The notes under the pieces are model-generated. The model made no database searches. It was not told the origin of the DNA and saw only the letters and a list, made by a program, of their open reading frames with translations. A program made the position numbers and the translations under genes. 8,666 nucleotides of DNA from Parachlamydiaceae bacterium (lineage in GTDB: Bacteria; Chlamydiota; Chlamydiia; Chlamydiales; Parachlamydiaceae), in assembly GCA_013414685.1 (NCBI GenBank), contig CP058704.1:869103-877768 (forward strand), written 5' to 3'. Shown here piece after piece: positions 1 through 7,603 of this stretch; the first letter of the stretch is position 1; each line of letters opens with the position of its first letter.

Positions 1-255
1 AATTATTGGAATAAAGCGATCAACCAATCTATGGAAAGAGTAATCAAGCTTAAGAAAGATCGCCTGGAAAGAACGAGCCACACCCTCCATCTGATCAATC
101 CTCAAAACTTATTGAATAAAGGCTACTCTATTGTATTTTCAGAAGAAGACGGCTCAGTTATTTCCTCGGTGAACACGGTCGTTAAAGATCAAATCCTTCG
201 CATTCAGGTATCTGATGGAAACTTCTCCTCTATTGTGAAGGAAATATCAAAGTAG
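1..255 (+). CDS. xseA: Exonuclease VII large subunit, C-terminal end (partial, 5' end outside window)
   Basis: The reading frame is open from base 1 and ends at TAG 253-255, giving the last 84 residues. XseA is the catalytic large subunit of exonuclease VII, which with several XseB chains degrades single-stranded DNA to short oligonucleotides in repair and recombination. Seen here: a basic helix (MERVIKLKKDRLERTSHTL) followed by the typical C-terminal pattern L-x-NPQNLLNKGYSIV, then an acidic turn and I-S-S-V, then D-Q-I-L-R-I-Q-V-S-DG. This LxxxxP..L.RGY(S/A) and late DG pattern is characteristic of the XseA C-terminus, the part that follows the coiled coil that binds XseB. No frameshift is seen. 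In most bacteria xseB lies close by; here it is about 7 kb downstream, beyond the repeat array. The catalytic core is outside the window. Confidence 0.9.
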   Translation, partial: NYWNKAINQSMERVIKLKKDRLERTSHTLHLINPQNLLNKGYSIVFSEEDGSVISSVNTVVKDQILRIQVSDGNFSSIVKEISK

Positions 256-258
256 GGA

Positions 259-287
259 TTGAATTTTTACAAAAATTTCTCTATAAT
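259..287 (+). promoter_or_regulatory. Sigma-70-type promoter for array unit 1
   Basis: TTGAAT (259-264) and a perfect TATAAT (282-287) are separated by exactly 17 bases. The -35 differs from TTGACA at two positions. It lies just after the xseA stop and 24 bases before the ATG of unit 1, so the predicted transcript starts near 294 with a leader of only about 18 bases. No purine-rich ribosome-binding site is visible in that leader (it reads AAAACTAGAATAGTTAT before the ATG). It is the best promoter-like sequence I see in the array and could drive units 1 and 2 together, because unit 2 begins 32 bases after unit 1 with no promoter of its own that I can see. Confidence 0.6.
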
Positions 288-311
288 GATTACTAAAACT
301 AGAATAGTTAT

Positions 312-2103
312 ATGAAAACAAGTTTAAATACATTTATTTCTCAAAACTATCCTAATGAAGAAGCTTATCATTTGGCCTTGAAAAAGCTTAAAAAGGCCAG
401 TTATAAAAATAAGTTTATTCTTATCGACGAGAAATTAAATGTCTCTTATGCAGGTTTTTTAGACGCCTGCTTGAAAAAATTAAAGGACTTTTTGCGGGGT
501 CAACCAATTGCAACGTGAAGTGGTCGTCTACCGACTTCTCAATTTTTAGAGCTTGGTGCTGCAAAGGGTTGGCTTGACGAAAAGAGAGCCATTAAGGCCA
601 CTCGGCAATTTATATACAATCCAAATGGTTCTAAGAACGGGGAGATTGAAGAGCTTATCAATAAGCTAGCTCAATCCAGAGGCCCTTGGAATGAAAACGA
701 ACAGAATCAATTTAGTCAGCATTATGCGCAGGGACATGCGAAAGAATTAACATCTCTTCTACCACATACATCTGACACTCTCTTTCAACCTCTTGCCCCC
801 TCTAAGTCAATTGATGATCCTCAAACTCAACAAATTTTGAGCAGCTCTGAAAGGACTGCCTTCCCAACTTCTTCGTCTCAAACCGTTCCAAAAGAAAATC
901 CCGAAAATTTGCAACCCATTTCGACAATCAGCCAAGAGAAACCTTCTGATGAAATTTTAGGACCTCAACAAGTCGAATCAACTGTGGAAATGATTCAACC
1001 TGAACCCTTAATCATGTTTATTTATCAGAATGAAGGAGCTATTCAGGGTGTGATCAATTCATTAAGGAAGGAATACCCAAATGGTATTTTTACAACAGAG
1101 GCCAACTCGCAAAACCTGATCAGTCAAAATAACCATCGGCCGATTTCAGCTTTTATATCAACAGATTTGATAGCAACGTAGATGCACTTGATGATTTATT
1201 GCCAAGCATTGAAAATATCCTTAACCATAGACATGTGAATTTAACCTATATTGGCGCATTTAAAAAGGGATTAGTCATTCGCTTGAGTCTGAGTTAATGG
1301 AGAGACACAAAAACTTAAAGAAATTCATCATGCAAATCCAAGAGTTAATCAAACAAAGATGCTCGGTATTCGTTTTGAAAATGACACTCAATATCGTCCA
1401 GGATCAGGTTCCATAGAAAATGAAAAAAGTGTCTTGGAAACCATAAAGGCTCTTTTAAAAATCAATCTCGCATAGTTCTCGATACACAGTCGACTCCTTC
1501 TTCTCAAGGACCCTCCAAGACTCAATCTCAGCAAAATAGTCTGTTATCGGAAGTGTCATCTATCTCTCCTATTAACAAACCCGATGAAAATTTAGAACGT
1601 CTTCCTGTTTTTATTTATCGAAAAATAGCATTGAACTGTTAGAAAAACGATTAAGAAAGCTCTACCCAGAAGCCATTTTCATTGAACCTGATGAAGCGCT
1701 AGGAATCTTGCAAGAAAACATTCAAAGACCTATACAAATATTTTACATTCATCGAGTCGACACACGATTCGATAATTATGAAAATATAGTAAAAACAATT
1801 GAACCTTTTCTGTTTTCTGATGCGATCAATTTTTTATACATAGGAGTTTGTAAAACCGGGACAGAAACTATGCTAGAACAAGGCTTAGAAAATTTAAATC
1901 AATATTTCAAAAACACTAAATTTTCAAATCCTCACTTAAATCAAACACAAACATTCGCATTCAAATATGATTTATTGTCTCCCTCAAATCCAATTCAAAA
2001 TGAAAAATATGTCCTCGAAAAACTGAACTCTTTGATAAAGCCGAAAAGGCCTCATGAAAATTTTAGATTCAAAATTGACTTGCAGTCAAAATTTCAGGCT
2101 TAA
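312..2103 (+). pseudogene. Array unit 1: two-domain protein of unknown function, disrupted by frameshifts
   Basis: I do not recognise this family. Starting at ATG 312 (24 bases after a good -10 box) and ending at TAA 2101-2103, the gene becomes 600 codons if eight missing bases are restored. The breaks are near 461 (A), 489-493 (T run), 543-547 (T run), 1151-1154 (T run), 1282 (C), 1321-1323 (A run), 1457-1461 (A run) and 1621-1625 (A run). Restored layout: N-terminal module residues 1-145, basic and amphipathic, with FILIDEKLNVSYAGF, then EKIKGLFCG and GAAKGWLDEKRA; a Ser/Gln/Pro-rich linker to about 230; domain A 233-385; linker to 430; domain B 432-579; a short basic tail. The domains look alpha/beta, with hydrophobic strands such as LIMFIY and NLTYIGAF. 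No signal peptide or membrane helix is visible. The longest intact pieces are 548-1153 and 1626-2103, the latter holding nearly all of domain B. It may be a true pseudogene or an intact gene with sequence errors. Confidence 0.75.
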
Positions 2104-2135
2104 ATTGGATGAAAAATTCTTAATCTAAAAAATTT

Positions 2136-3889
2136 ATGAAGACCGATTTAAACACATTTATTCCGCAGATTTATCCTGATGAAGAAGCCTATAAATTGGC
2201 ATTGAAAAAGCTTAAAAAGCTAACTATAAGAATAAATTTATTCTCATCGATGAGAAATTAAATGTGTCTTATGCAGGTTTTTTAAGACGTTTGATTGAAA
2301 AAATTAAAGGACTCTTTTGCGGTGTCAACCAAATGCAACGTGAAATTGTCGTCTACCGTCTTCTCAATTTTCTAGAGCTCGGTGCTTCAAAAGGGTGGCT
2401 TGATAAAAAAGAGCCTTTAACGCCACTCGGAAATTTATATACAATCCGAATGGCTCGAAAAATGCAGAAATCGAAGCTTTAATTGATAAACTAACTCAAA
2501 ATAGAGGCTTCGAACAGAATCAATTTAGTCAGCACTATGCTCAAAAACATGTGAAAGAATTAAAATCTCTTGTCGTTAATACCTCAGGATTATCTCTTCA
2601 ACCTCTTTCTTCTTCCTTAAAAACGACTCAGGTATCTTTAAATTATTTTTCTAGCGAAGAGAATAATAACAACGAAACTAAGGAAATAAATTTAAAATTA
2701 AAACCACCCGCAGCCACTCAATCAATTCTAAAAGAAAATCCTGAAAAGTCTAATCAGGTGAAATCGGCTGATGAAATTTCGGGCCCTATCGAAGTAAATT
2801 CTCCTGAAGAAATCCTCGATCTTGAACCTTTAGTTATGTTTATTTATAAAGACGAAGGCTCGATTCAAGGTGTCATAAATTCCCTAAGAAAAGGATATCC
2901 TGATGGAATTTTTACGACTGAGGAAAACGCTCAGGATCTGATCAAACAAAATGAGCAAAAGCCGATCTCAGCCTTTTATATTCAAAGATTTGATGGCCAT
3001 GTTGATTCTTTAGAAGCCTTGTTGCCAAGCATTGAAAATATTTTAAGCCGGTACAATGTGAATTTAGTCTACATCGGTGCATTTAAAAGGGCTTAAATAC
3101 TATCCTTGAATCTGAACTGATGGAAAGACATAAAAATCTTCAAGAAATCAATCATCCAAATCCAAGAGTCCATCAAACTCCGATGCTGTCCATTTACTTT
3201 GAAAATGATGTTCGTTCACGTCCAGGATCCGGATCCATTGAAAATGAAAAAAGTGTCTTTGAAAACATAAAGACTCTTTTAAAACATCAACCCCGTCTTG
3301 TTCTTGAAAAAGATAGCCTTGCTCAACAAAAATCTGCACCTTCTCAGACGCCAAAAATCGACTTACAAGCTCTCATACAATTTCAGAAGTCACCTCTCTT
3401 TCACCTATTGAAAAAATGAAGAAAGTGTCGTACGCCTACCCGTATTTATTTATCAAAGTGGATGTATTGAGCCGTTAGAAAAAGATTAAGAACCCTTTAT
3501 CCTCAAGGCATTTTCGTGGAGCGAGAGAAAGCCCAAACAGTTTTGAAAGAAAACAGCCAAAGGGCTATCCAAGTTTTTATATAGATCGAGTCGATACACG
3601 ATTTGAGTATTTCGAAAACCTTGCCAAAACAATCGATCCATTTTTATTCTCAGACAATATTAATTTTTGTACATAGCAGTTTCAAAAAAGGAGCAGAAAA
3701 TCCGCTTGAAGAAGGTGTGGAAAGTTTAAAAAATATCTAGAAAGTTCAAAATTTTATAATCAACGATTAAAACATGTTCAAACTTTTGCATTTAGATATG
3801 ATGCTTTTTCATCATCGCACACAATTCAGAATGAAAAATTAGTCCTTGAAAAACTAAATTCGCTAATTAGATCAAATCCTCTAACCTAA
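2136..3889 (+). pseudogene. Array unit 2: two-domain paralog of unit 1, disrupted by frameshifts
   Basis: This is the closest relative of unit 1 and begins 32 bases after it (ATG 2136, MKTDLNTF compared with MKTSLNTF). Restoring ten missing bases gives 588 codons ending at TAA 3887-3889. Breaks lie near 2219 (G), 2405-2410 (A run), 3085-3088 (A run), 3381-3383 (T run), 3411-3416 (A run), 3479-3483 (A run), 3574-3578 (T run), 3664-3668 (T run), 3690-3691 (G) and 3728-3733 (A run). Restored layout: N-terminal module to about 145, linker with an Asn/Glu-rich patch (EENNNNETKE) to 228, domain A 230-384 (PLVMFIY, AFYIQRFD, NLVYIGAFK, then GSGSIENEKSV), linker, domain B 436-581. The stretch 2411-3084 is open and holds the linker and most of domain A; 3089-3380 holds the end of domain A. 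Domain B is the most damaged part, with six breaks in about 320 bases. Function unknown; no catalytic motif recognised. Confidence 0.75.
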
Positions 3890-4047
3890 AATTCTATGAA
3901 CTCAATCTGTGAGCTCTGTTTGTATTAAAAACTCAAAATTATTCAATCGCAAGTACTTTTCCAACTTAAGTTTATAAAATTTACTAGACTTCCCGATTGA
4001 AATATCGTAAATTCCTTCAATATTTCATTTTAATTATTGAGGCCTAG

Positions 4048-5299
4048 ATGAATCCATTGCAGTTTAATCCTTATGTTAAAAACGGGCAGTTTTATACATC
4101 TGAAAATGCACCTGTTGTTCCTGCTCTTGCAACAAATTCTGAAAATGTAGAGCAAGCTTCGAGCAATGAAATATTTACTTCGCGTGAACCACTATTTACC
4201 AATCTTCATAGACCCCCTCATCTTGTCTCCTTAGAACCCATCGCTTCTTCTAAAGAAAATGCAGAACCTTTAGCCCTTTTCATTTATTCTTGCGAAGAAT
4301 CTATTCAAGGAGTGATCAACTCTTTAAGAAAGAAATATCCCCATGGATTTTTCTACAGAAGACAACGTTCAGAATTTTATCGCACAAAATATCAATCAAC
4401 CGATTTCAGCCTTTTACATACAGAGATTTGATTCTAATGTGCCCTCATTGGATACTTTAATGCACCCAATAGAAAATCTTCTAAAGCATCCAAATGTAAA
4501 TCTAACTTTTATTGGCGCTTTTAAAAAGGGGCTCCTCTTTCACTTGAGTTTGATTTATTAGAGAGGCAAAAAAACTACAAGATACTGCATTAAATCCGAA
4601 AATAAAACAGCTGCAGATGCTCTCTGTCCGTTTTGAGAATAATATAATGGAAAAATCAGGATTTGGTTCGATCGAGAACGAAGACAATGTGATGGCAACT
4701 CTTCAAACAATTTTAGAAACCCACCGACAATTGAAGACCTCTTTTCAACCCTCAACCGTCTCTTTATGCGAATCTAATCAAGCATTTTGCGAACCAAAAA
4801 TTTCTGAAGTACCTGCCCCTGCTTCTATAAAAAAGACTAGAGGGTGCAGAACGTGTCCCTCTTTTTATTTATCCTCATGATGCTGTCAATCCATTAATAA
4901 CCAGATTCAAACAACTTTTTCAGAACGGCATTTTTGTCGCCAACAATGAAGCTTTGACTTTTATAAATGAAAACATCCATACCCCTCTGCAAGTTTTTTA
5001 CATAGAGATTTGATACCCGACTTGATGATCATGAGAGTCTAGCGAGACGTATAGAACCGTTTTTATGTCCGAATGTTAACCTTTCATTCATTGGTGTTTC
5101 TAAAACAAGCACAAATGTGATGCTGAAGAGTGGTTTAGAAAATTTTCAAAAGTATTTAACACAGACCAAATTTTCAAATCCGCAGTTCAATCAAGTCGTT
5201 ACATTTGATATAAAATATAACGCGGAATCATCCTTTCCATCGAATACAATTCAAAATGAAGAATTTGTAAAGGAAACATTGAATTCTCTAATCAAATGA
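4048..5299 (+). pseudogene. Array unit 3: shorter paralog without the N-terminal module, disrupted by frameshifts
   Basis: ATG 4048 starts MNPLQFNPYVKNG, unlike the starts of units 1, 2 and 4, and domain A begins at about residue 73 (PLALFIY). About 160-170 residues present in units 1 and 2 are absent, and I find no remnant of them in 3890-4047. A weak GAGG (4039-4042) lies 5 bases before the start. Breaks are near 4345-4352 (two bases, GGATTTTT where GGAATTTTTT is expected), 4543 (one C), 4568-4574 (A run), 4829-4850 (two lost or one gained, undetermined) and 5003-5009 (two bases in the FYI-x-RFD motif). With eight bases restored it is 420 codons, ending at TGA 5297-5299. Domain A spans about 73-226 and domain B about 270-418 (VPLFIY, NLSFIGVSK, NTIQNEEFV). 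From about 5010 to the stop it is open. Function unknown. Confidence 0.7.
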
Positions 5300-5412
5300 G
5301 AAAATCTTAATTTTTTATTCCATAAATAATTTGAAAAAACCGAGGTTCCAATACAAAAGAAGCTACTGAACTAAAAAGTCATCCTTTCTAGTGTTAAATG
5401 ATCAAAATAGAC

Positions 5413-5418
5413 TATAAT
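5413..5418 (+). promoter_or_regulatory. Possible -10 box upstream of unit 4
   Basis: A perfect TATAAT at 5413-5418 lies 70 bases before the unit 4 ATG in the 188-base gap after unit 3. The matching -35 region is poor: the 17-base spacing gives AGTGTT (5390-5395). It is followed by an imperfect short palindrome around 5419-5430 (GGGTGTTAACCC), which could be chance or an operator half-site. The call rests almost entirely on the -10 match in AT-rich sequence. Confidence 0.3.
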
Positions 5419-5487
5419 GGGTGTTAACCCTTACGAAATTTAGAACTCTATATTTTTTTAATTTGAGTTTTTAAAGGCTTACATTAG

Positions 5488-7199
5488 ATGAATTCAGGCA
5501 CCTCTCAGTTAGTTAAAAACTATAATAGTGAAACGTATTATCAAGCTTTAGAAAAGCTAAAAATTCTTCGGGCAAAATTCTTTTCATAGATCAAAAACTG
5601 GGCGTTCATTATGCAAATATCTTCCGAAGAATTTTTGAAAAGATTAAAGCTTGCTTTGGCAAGATAGATCAAACAAGGCCTGAAATTGTCAAAGATCGAT
5701 TGATAAAATTGATTCAACTTGGTGAAACTCAAGGTTGGCTCAATGCAAAAAAACAGATGAATTGTCCACTCAAATTTTTTTAATTCAAGGGATCAAAATA
5801 CACTCTGTGCAGGTGGAAACTTCTGAAAAATCCATGCAAAATTTATCCACCCCTCTTAAATCCAAGGAGTTTACAAAGCAGCAAAGTCTACTCAATAGAG
5901 CTGTTGCAGACACTCAAATGGATTTGGGATATTCTACCCAGGCCATCGCAGAACGTCAATCCATCATTAAAGAGCCGTCCCATGAACATACGATAAGCAT
6001 TCCTCAGCATAGCACCCAATCGGCAGCAGCAGTTGAAGAAGCTAATGAAATAAGTCCCCTGGAAGAAAAGCATTCCCAGCAGACTCTTCCTTTCTTTATT
6101 TTTGAAGATCAAAATGGAACAAGAAGCATTTATGACATTTTAAAGAAAACATATCCTACTTGTGTTTTTGCCAATGAAGATGAAATTCAATCTCTCATGG
6201 AACAAAATAAAAACCTACCTATAGAAATTTTCTATGTCAAAAGATTTGATGATAGTTTTGAAACTTTTGCAACACTCAAGCATCTAGTGGCTCAAATTTT
6301 AAAAGACCATCAAAACGTCCATCTCACATTGATTGGGGCTTCAATGCAAAATGATCAAATTAAACTAGAAGAAAAGATGAAGCAATTTGAAGAAGCCCTG
6401 CAATCTGAATCTTTTCCCAATCCTCAATTAAAAGAGACCAAAACAATCTCCCTGCGTTTTAAATCGATGATGGGTGGAAAGCAAATTTTAGAATCCAATG
6501 TTGAAAAAAATTTATTGAACAGATTAGTCAGCAAATAGGTTCAAGTGATGCAAGTCAGATAAAAACTCCGTTGAATGCAACCCACCCCTTCAATGTTCAA
6601 ACATCTTCAGACCTTAAAAATCAACTGGAGTCTGCTCCGAAAGAACAGATGCTTGAAAAGCCTCAATCGATCGAACCCATCCAAGAGAAAAATCCCCATC
6701 CAATCCTTTGCCTTTATTCATATTTAATAGCTTGCAGGGTTCTAAAGGCATTCATCATTGCTTAAAACAAGCCTATCCTAATGAAAAGTTTATTTCTGAA
6801 AATGAACTCGATTTGTTTCTGAATCAAAATTCTTCTGAGCCTATCCAAGCCTTTTATTTTATAAGCTTTGATAATCGATTGGAAGATCGGCAACATCTAA
6901 TCCCAATCATTCATGAAATTTTAAAATATCCAAATGTCAATCTTGTCTATGTGGGTGTGGCTAAAGACATTGACAGTCTCAATATTGAACAGTCTATGAA
7001 GGGATTTCAGGATTATCTTCATCAACAGCTTGCATTGTCAAAAGATCGAGTCAAAACAATGTCTTTACGCTATCACGTGATGACTGATGGGACAAACTTT
7101 TTGCAGTCTCTTGATTCTAATGTGGAAAAAATTTTCTCAATCAAATTCAACAATCTCTTTCAAAAAATAATTTTACTTAAATTGTGTCTTAGACCCTGA
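5488..7199 (+). pseudogene. Array unit 4: most divergent and best-preserved two-domain paralog, four frameshifts
   Basis: ATG 5488 starts MNSGTSQLVKNYNSETYY, preceded by AAAGG (5473-5477) at 10 bases. Four missing bases, near 5574-5577 (A run), 5747-5753 (run of seven A), 6533-6535 (A run) and 6705-6706 (C), give 572 codons ending at TGA 7197-7199. The N-terminal module (ILFIDQKLGVHYA, RRIFEKIKACFG, ETQGWLNAKK) matches units 1 and 2 in pattern, but the linker and domains are diverged. From 5753 to 6535 it is continuously open: linker, then domain A at residues about 200-351 (LPFFIF, IEIFYVKRFD, HLTLIGAS, ILESNVEKNLL). Domain B spans about 408-559 (LPLFIF, IQAFYF, NLVYVGVAK, SLDSNVEKIF). Domains A and B of this unit share a late pattern (K-T-x-SLR-[FY], then SNVEK) not seen in the other units. 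The final residues after about 7160 are not alignable. The stop at 6536-6538 could alternatively be a true end, leaving domain B separate. Function unknown. Confidence 0.7.
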
Positions 7200-7292
7200 T
7201 TCTTTTTGATTGTTATCGATGACTTGCATGCATTTCATCGCCACATCGATAGCCTTACTCTCGTATTTGCTTTCCCAAAAAGCACTATTCGG
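7173..7292 (-). pseudogene. Possible remnant of a minus-strand gene (39 residues, no start)
   Basis: Reading the minus strand, the frame between a TAG (plus-strand 7293-7295) and TAA (7173-7175) gives a protein-like string including FWESKYESKAIDVAMKCMQV followed by IDNNQKESG. It has no start codon and overlaps the tail of unit 4. Composition is plausible for a helical C-terminus, but 39 open codons occur by chance, and I do not recognise it. It might be the relic of a gene that once lay between xseA and xseB. Confidence 0.2.
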
Positions 7293-7325
7293 CTATAACA
7301 TTATGGATATATCTTTTGTAAACTT

Positions 7326-7330
7326 AAGGA
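7326..7330 (+). promoter_or_regulatory. Ribosome-binding site of xseB
   Basis: AAGGA lies 9 bases before the GTG at 7340. This spacing supports GTG rather than a later ATG as the xseB start; the next in-frame ATG is at 7403, inside the conserved domain. Confidence 0.6.
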
Positions 7331-7339
7331 ATTAGACTT

Positions 7340-7603
7340 GTGAGTGAAAAAGAACTCAGTTTCGAAGCTGCTTTTGCACGATTAGAAGAAATTTTAGAGA
7401 AAATGAATTCTGGATCTGTTCCATTAGATGAATCTTTAAAACTGTATGAAGAAGCCGATAAGTTAATCATCTCCTGCCAGAAAAGACTGAATGATGCAGA
7501 ACGTAAAATTGAGATTCTGATTAAAAATCGCAATGGAGAAACAGCTTTGAGCACAGATAACAAACCGATAACACAAGAATTTCAGCCTGGACAGGGAAAA
7601 TGA
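7340..7603 (+). CDS. xseB: Exonuclease VII small subunit
   Basis: The 87-residue product starts at GTG 7340, 9 bases after AAGGA, and ends at TGA 7601-7603. XseB is the small, helical, non-catalytic subunit that binds the coiled-coil region of XseA to form exonuclease VII. The family pattern is clear: [19 protein letters not shown], then [13 protein letters not shown] and a second helix ending [15 protein letters not shown]. This is the usual helix-turn-helix hairpin with its conserved LEEI and P-L-x-x-S-L-x-x-Y-E-x. About 20 extra polar residues follow, ending PGQGK; the total length is at the upper side of normal. It overlaps dxs by ATGA, so the two are very probably translated together. 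Its frame is intact although it contains several A runs, unlike the adjacent array. Confidence 0.93.
   Translation: MSEKELSFEAAFARLEEILEKMNSGSVPLDESLKLYEEADKLIISCQKRLNDAERKIEILIKNRNGETALSTDNKPITQEFQPGQGK

Larger units (their letters stand above)
312..7199 (+). repeat. Tandem array of four paralogous two-domain genes, inserted between xseA and xseB
   Basis: Four same-strand units (312-2103, 2136-3889, 4048-5299, 5488-7199) share the same protein plan. Units 1 and 2 are closest: long stretches match at DNA level, for example about 440-500 with 2264-2325 and about 1390-1440 with 3210-3262. Domain A starts near 1009, 2824, 4267 and 6088; domain B near 1602, 3438, 4852 and 6708. Shared signatures are FIY near the domain start, LRK-x-YP then GIF, PI-x-x-FYI-x-R-x-D in the middle, NL-x-(Y/F)IG-(A/V) in the second half, and a late (S/T)-I-(E/Q)-NE-x-x-V motif. 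The array arose by gene duplication after an internal domain duplication, because A resembles A of other units more than it resembles B, except in unit 4. Confidence 0.85.

Noticed and set aside
3148..3354. Minus-strand open frame of 68 codons opposite unit 2
   Set aside because: It lies wholly opposite conserved domain A, linker and start of the damaged region; its content is the complement of conserved plus-strand codons, with no family signature or ribosome-binding site.
3997..4025. TTGAAA with a weak -10 (ATATTT) 17 bases on, upstream of unit 3
   Set aside because: The -10 is a poor match and overlaps the AT-rich inverted repeat; not separable from background.
3998..4027. Inverted repeat TGAAATAT / ATATTTCA with a 14-base loop followed by T-rich sequence, possible terminator
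   Set aside because: The 8-bp stem is all A/T but one pair and the following T run is short and interrupted; too weak in AT-rich DNA to call a terminator.
5333..5347. AACC-GA-GGTT mini hairpin after unit 3
   Set aside because: Two-base loop and four-base stem; not a realistic terminator.
312..7199. Phase-variable contingency genes
   Set aside because: The affected runs are short (2-8 bases) and there are 4-10 per gene; phase variation normally uses one or two long tracts per gene.
312..7199. CRISPR array or insertion sequence explaining the repeats
   Set aside because: Repeat units are protein-coding and more than 1 kb long, with no short spaced repeats, no transposase and no terminal inverted repeats or target duplication that I could see.
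7324..7563. Minus-strand open frame of 79 codons opposite xseB
   Set aside because: Fully antisense to a clear xseB gene; a shadow of its codons.
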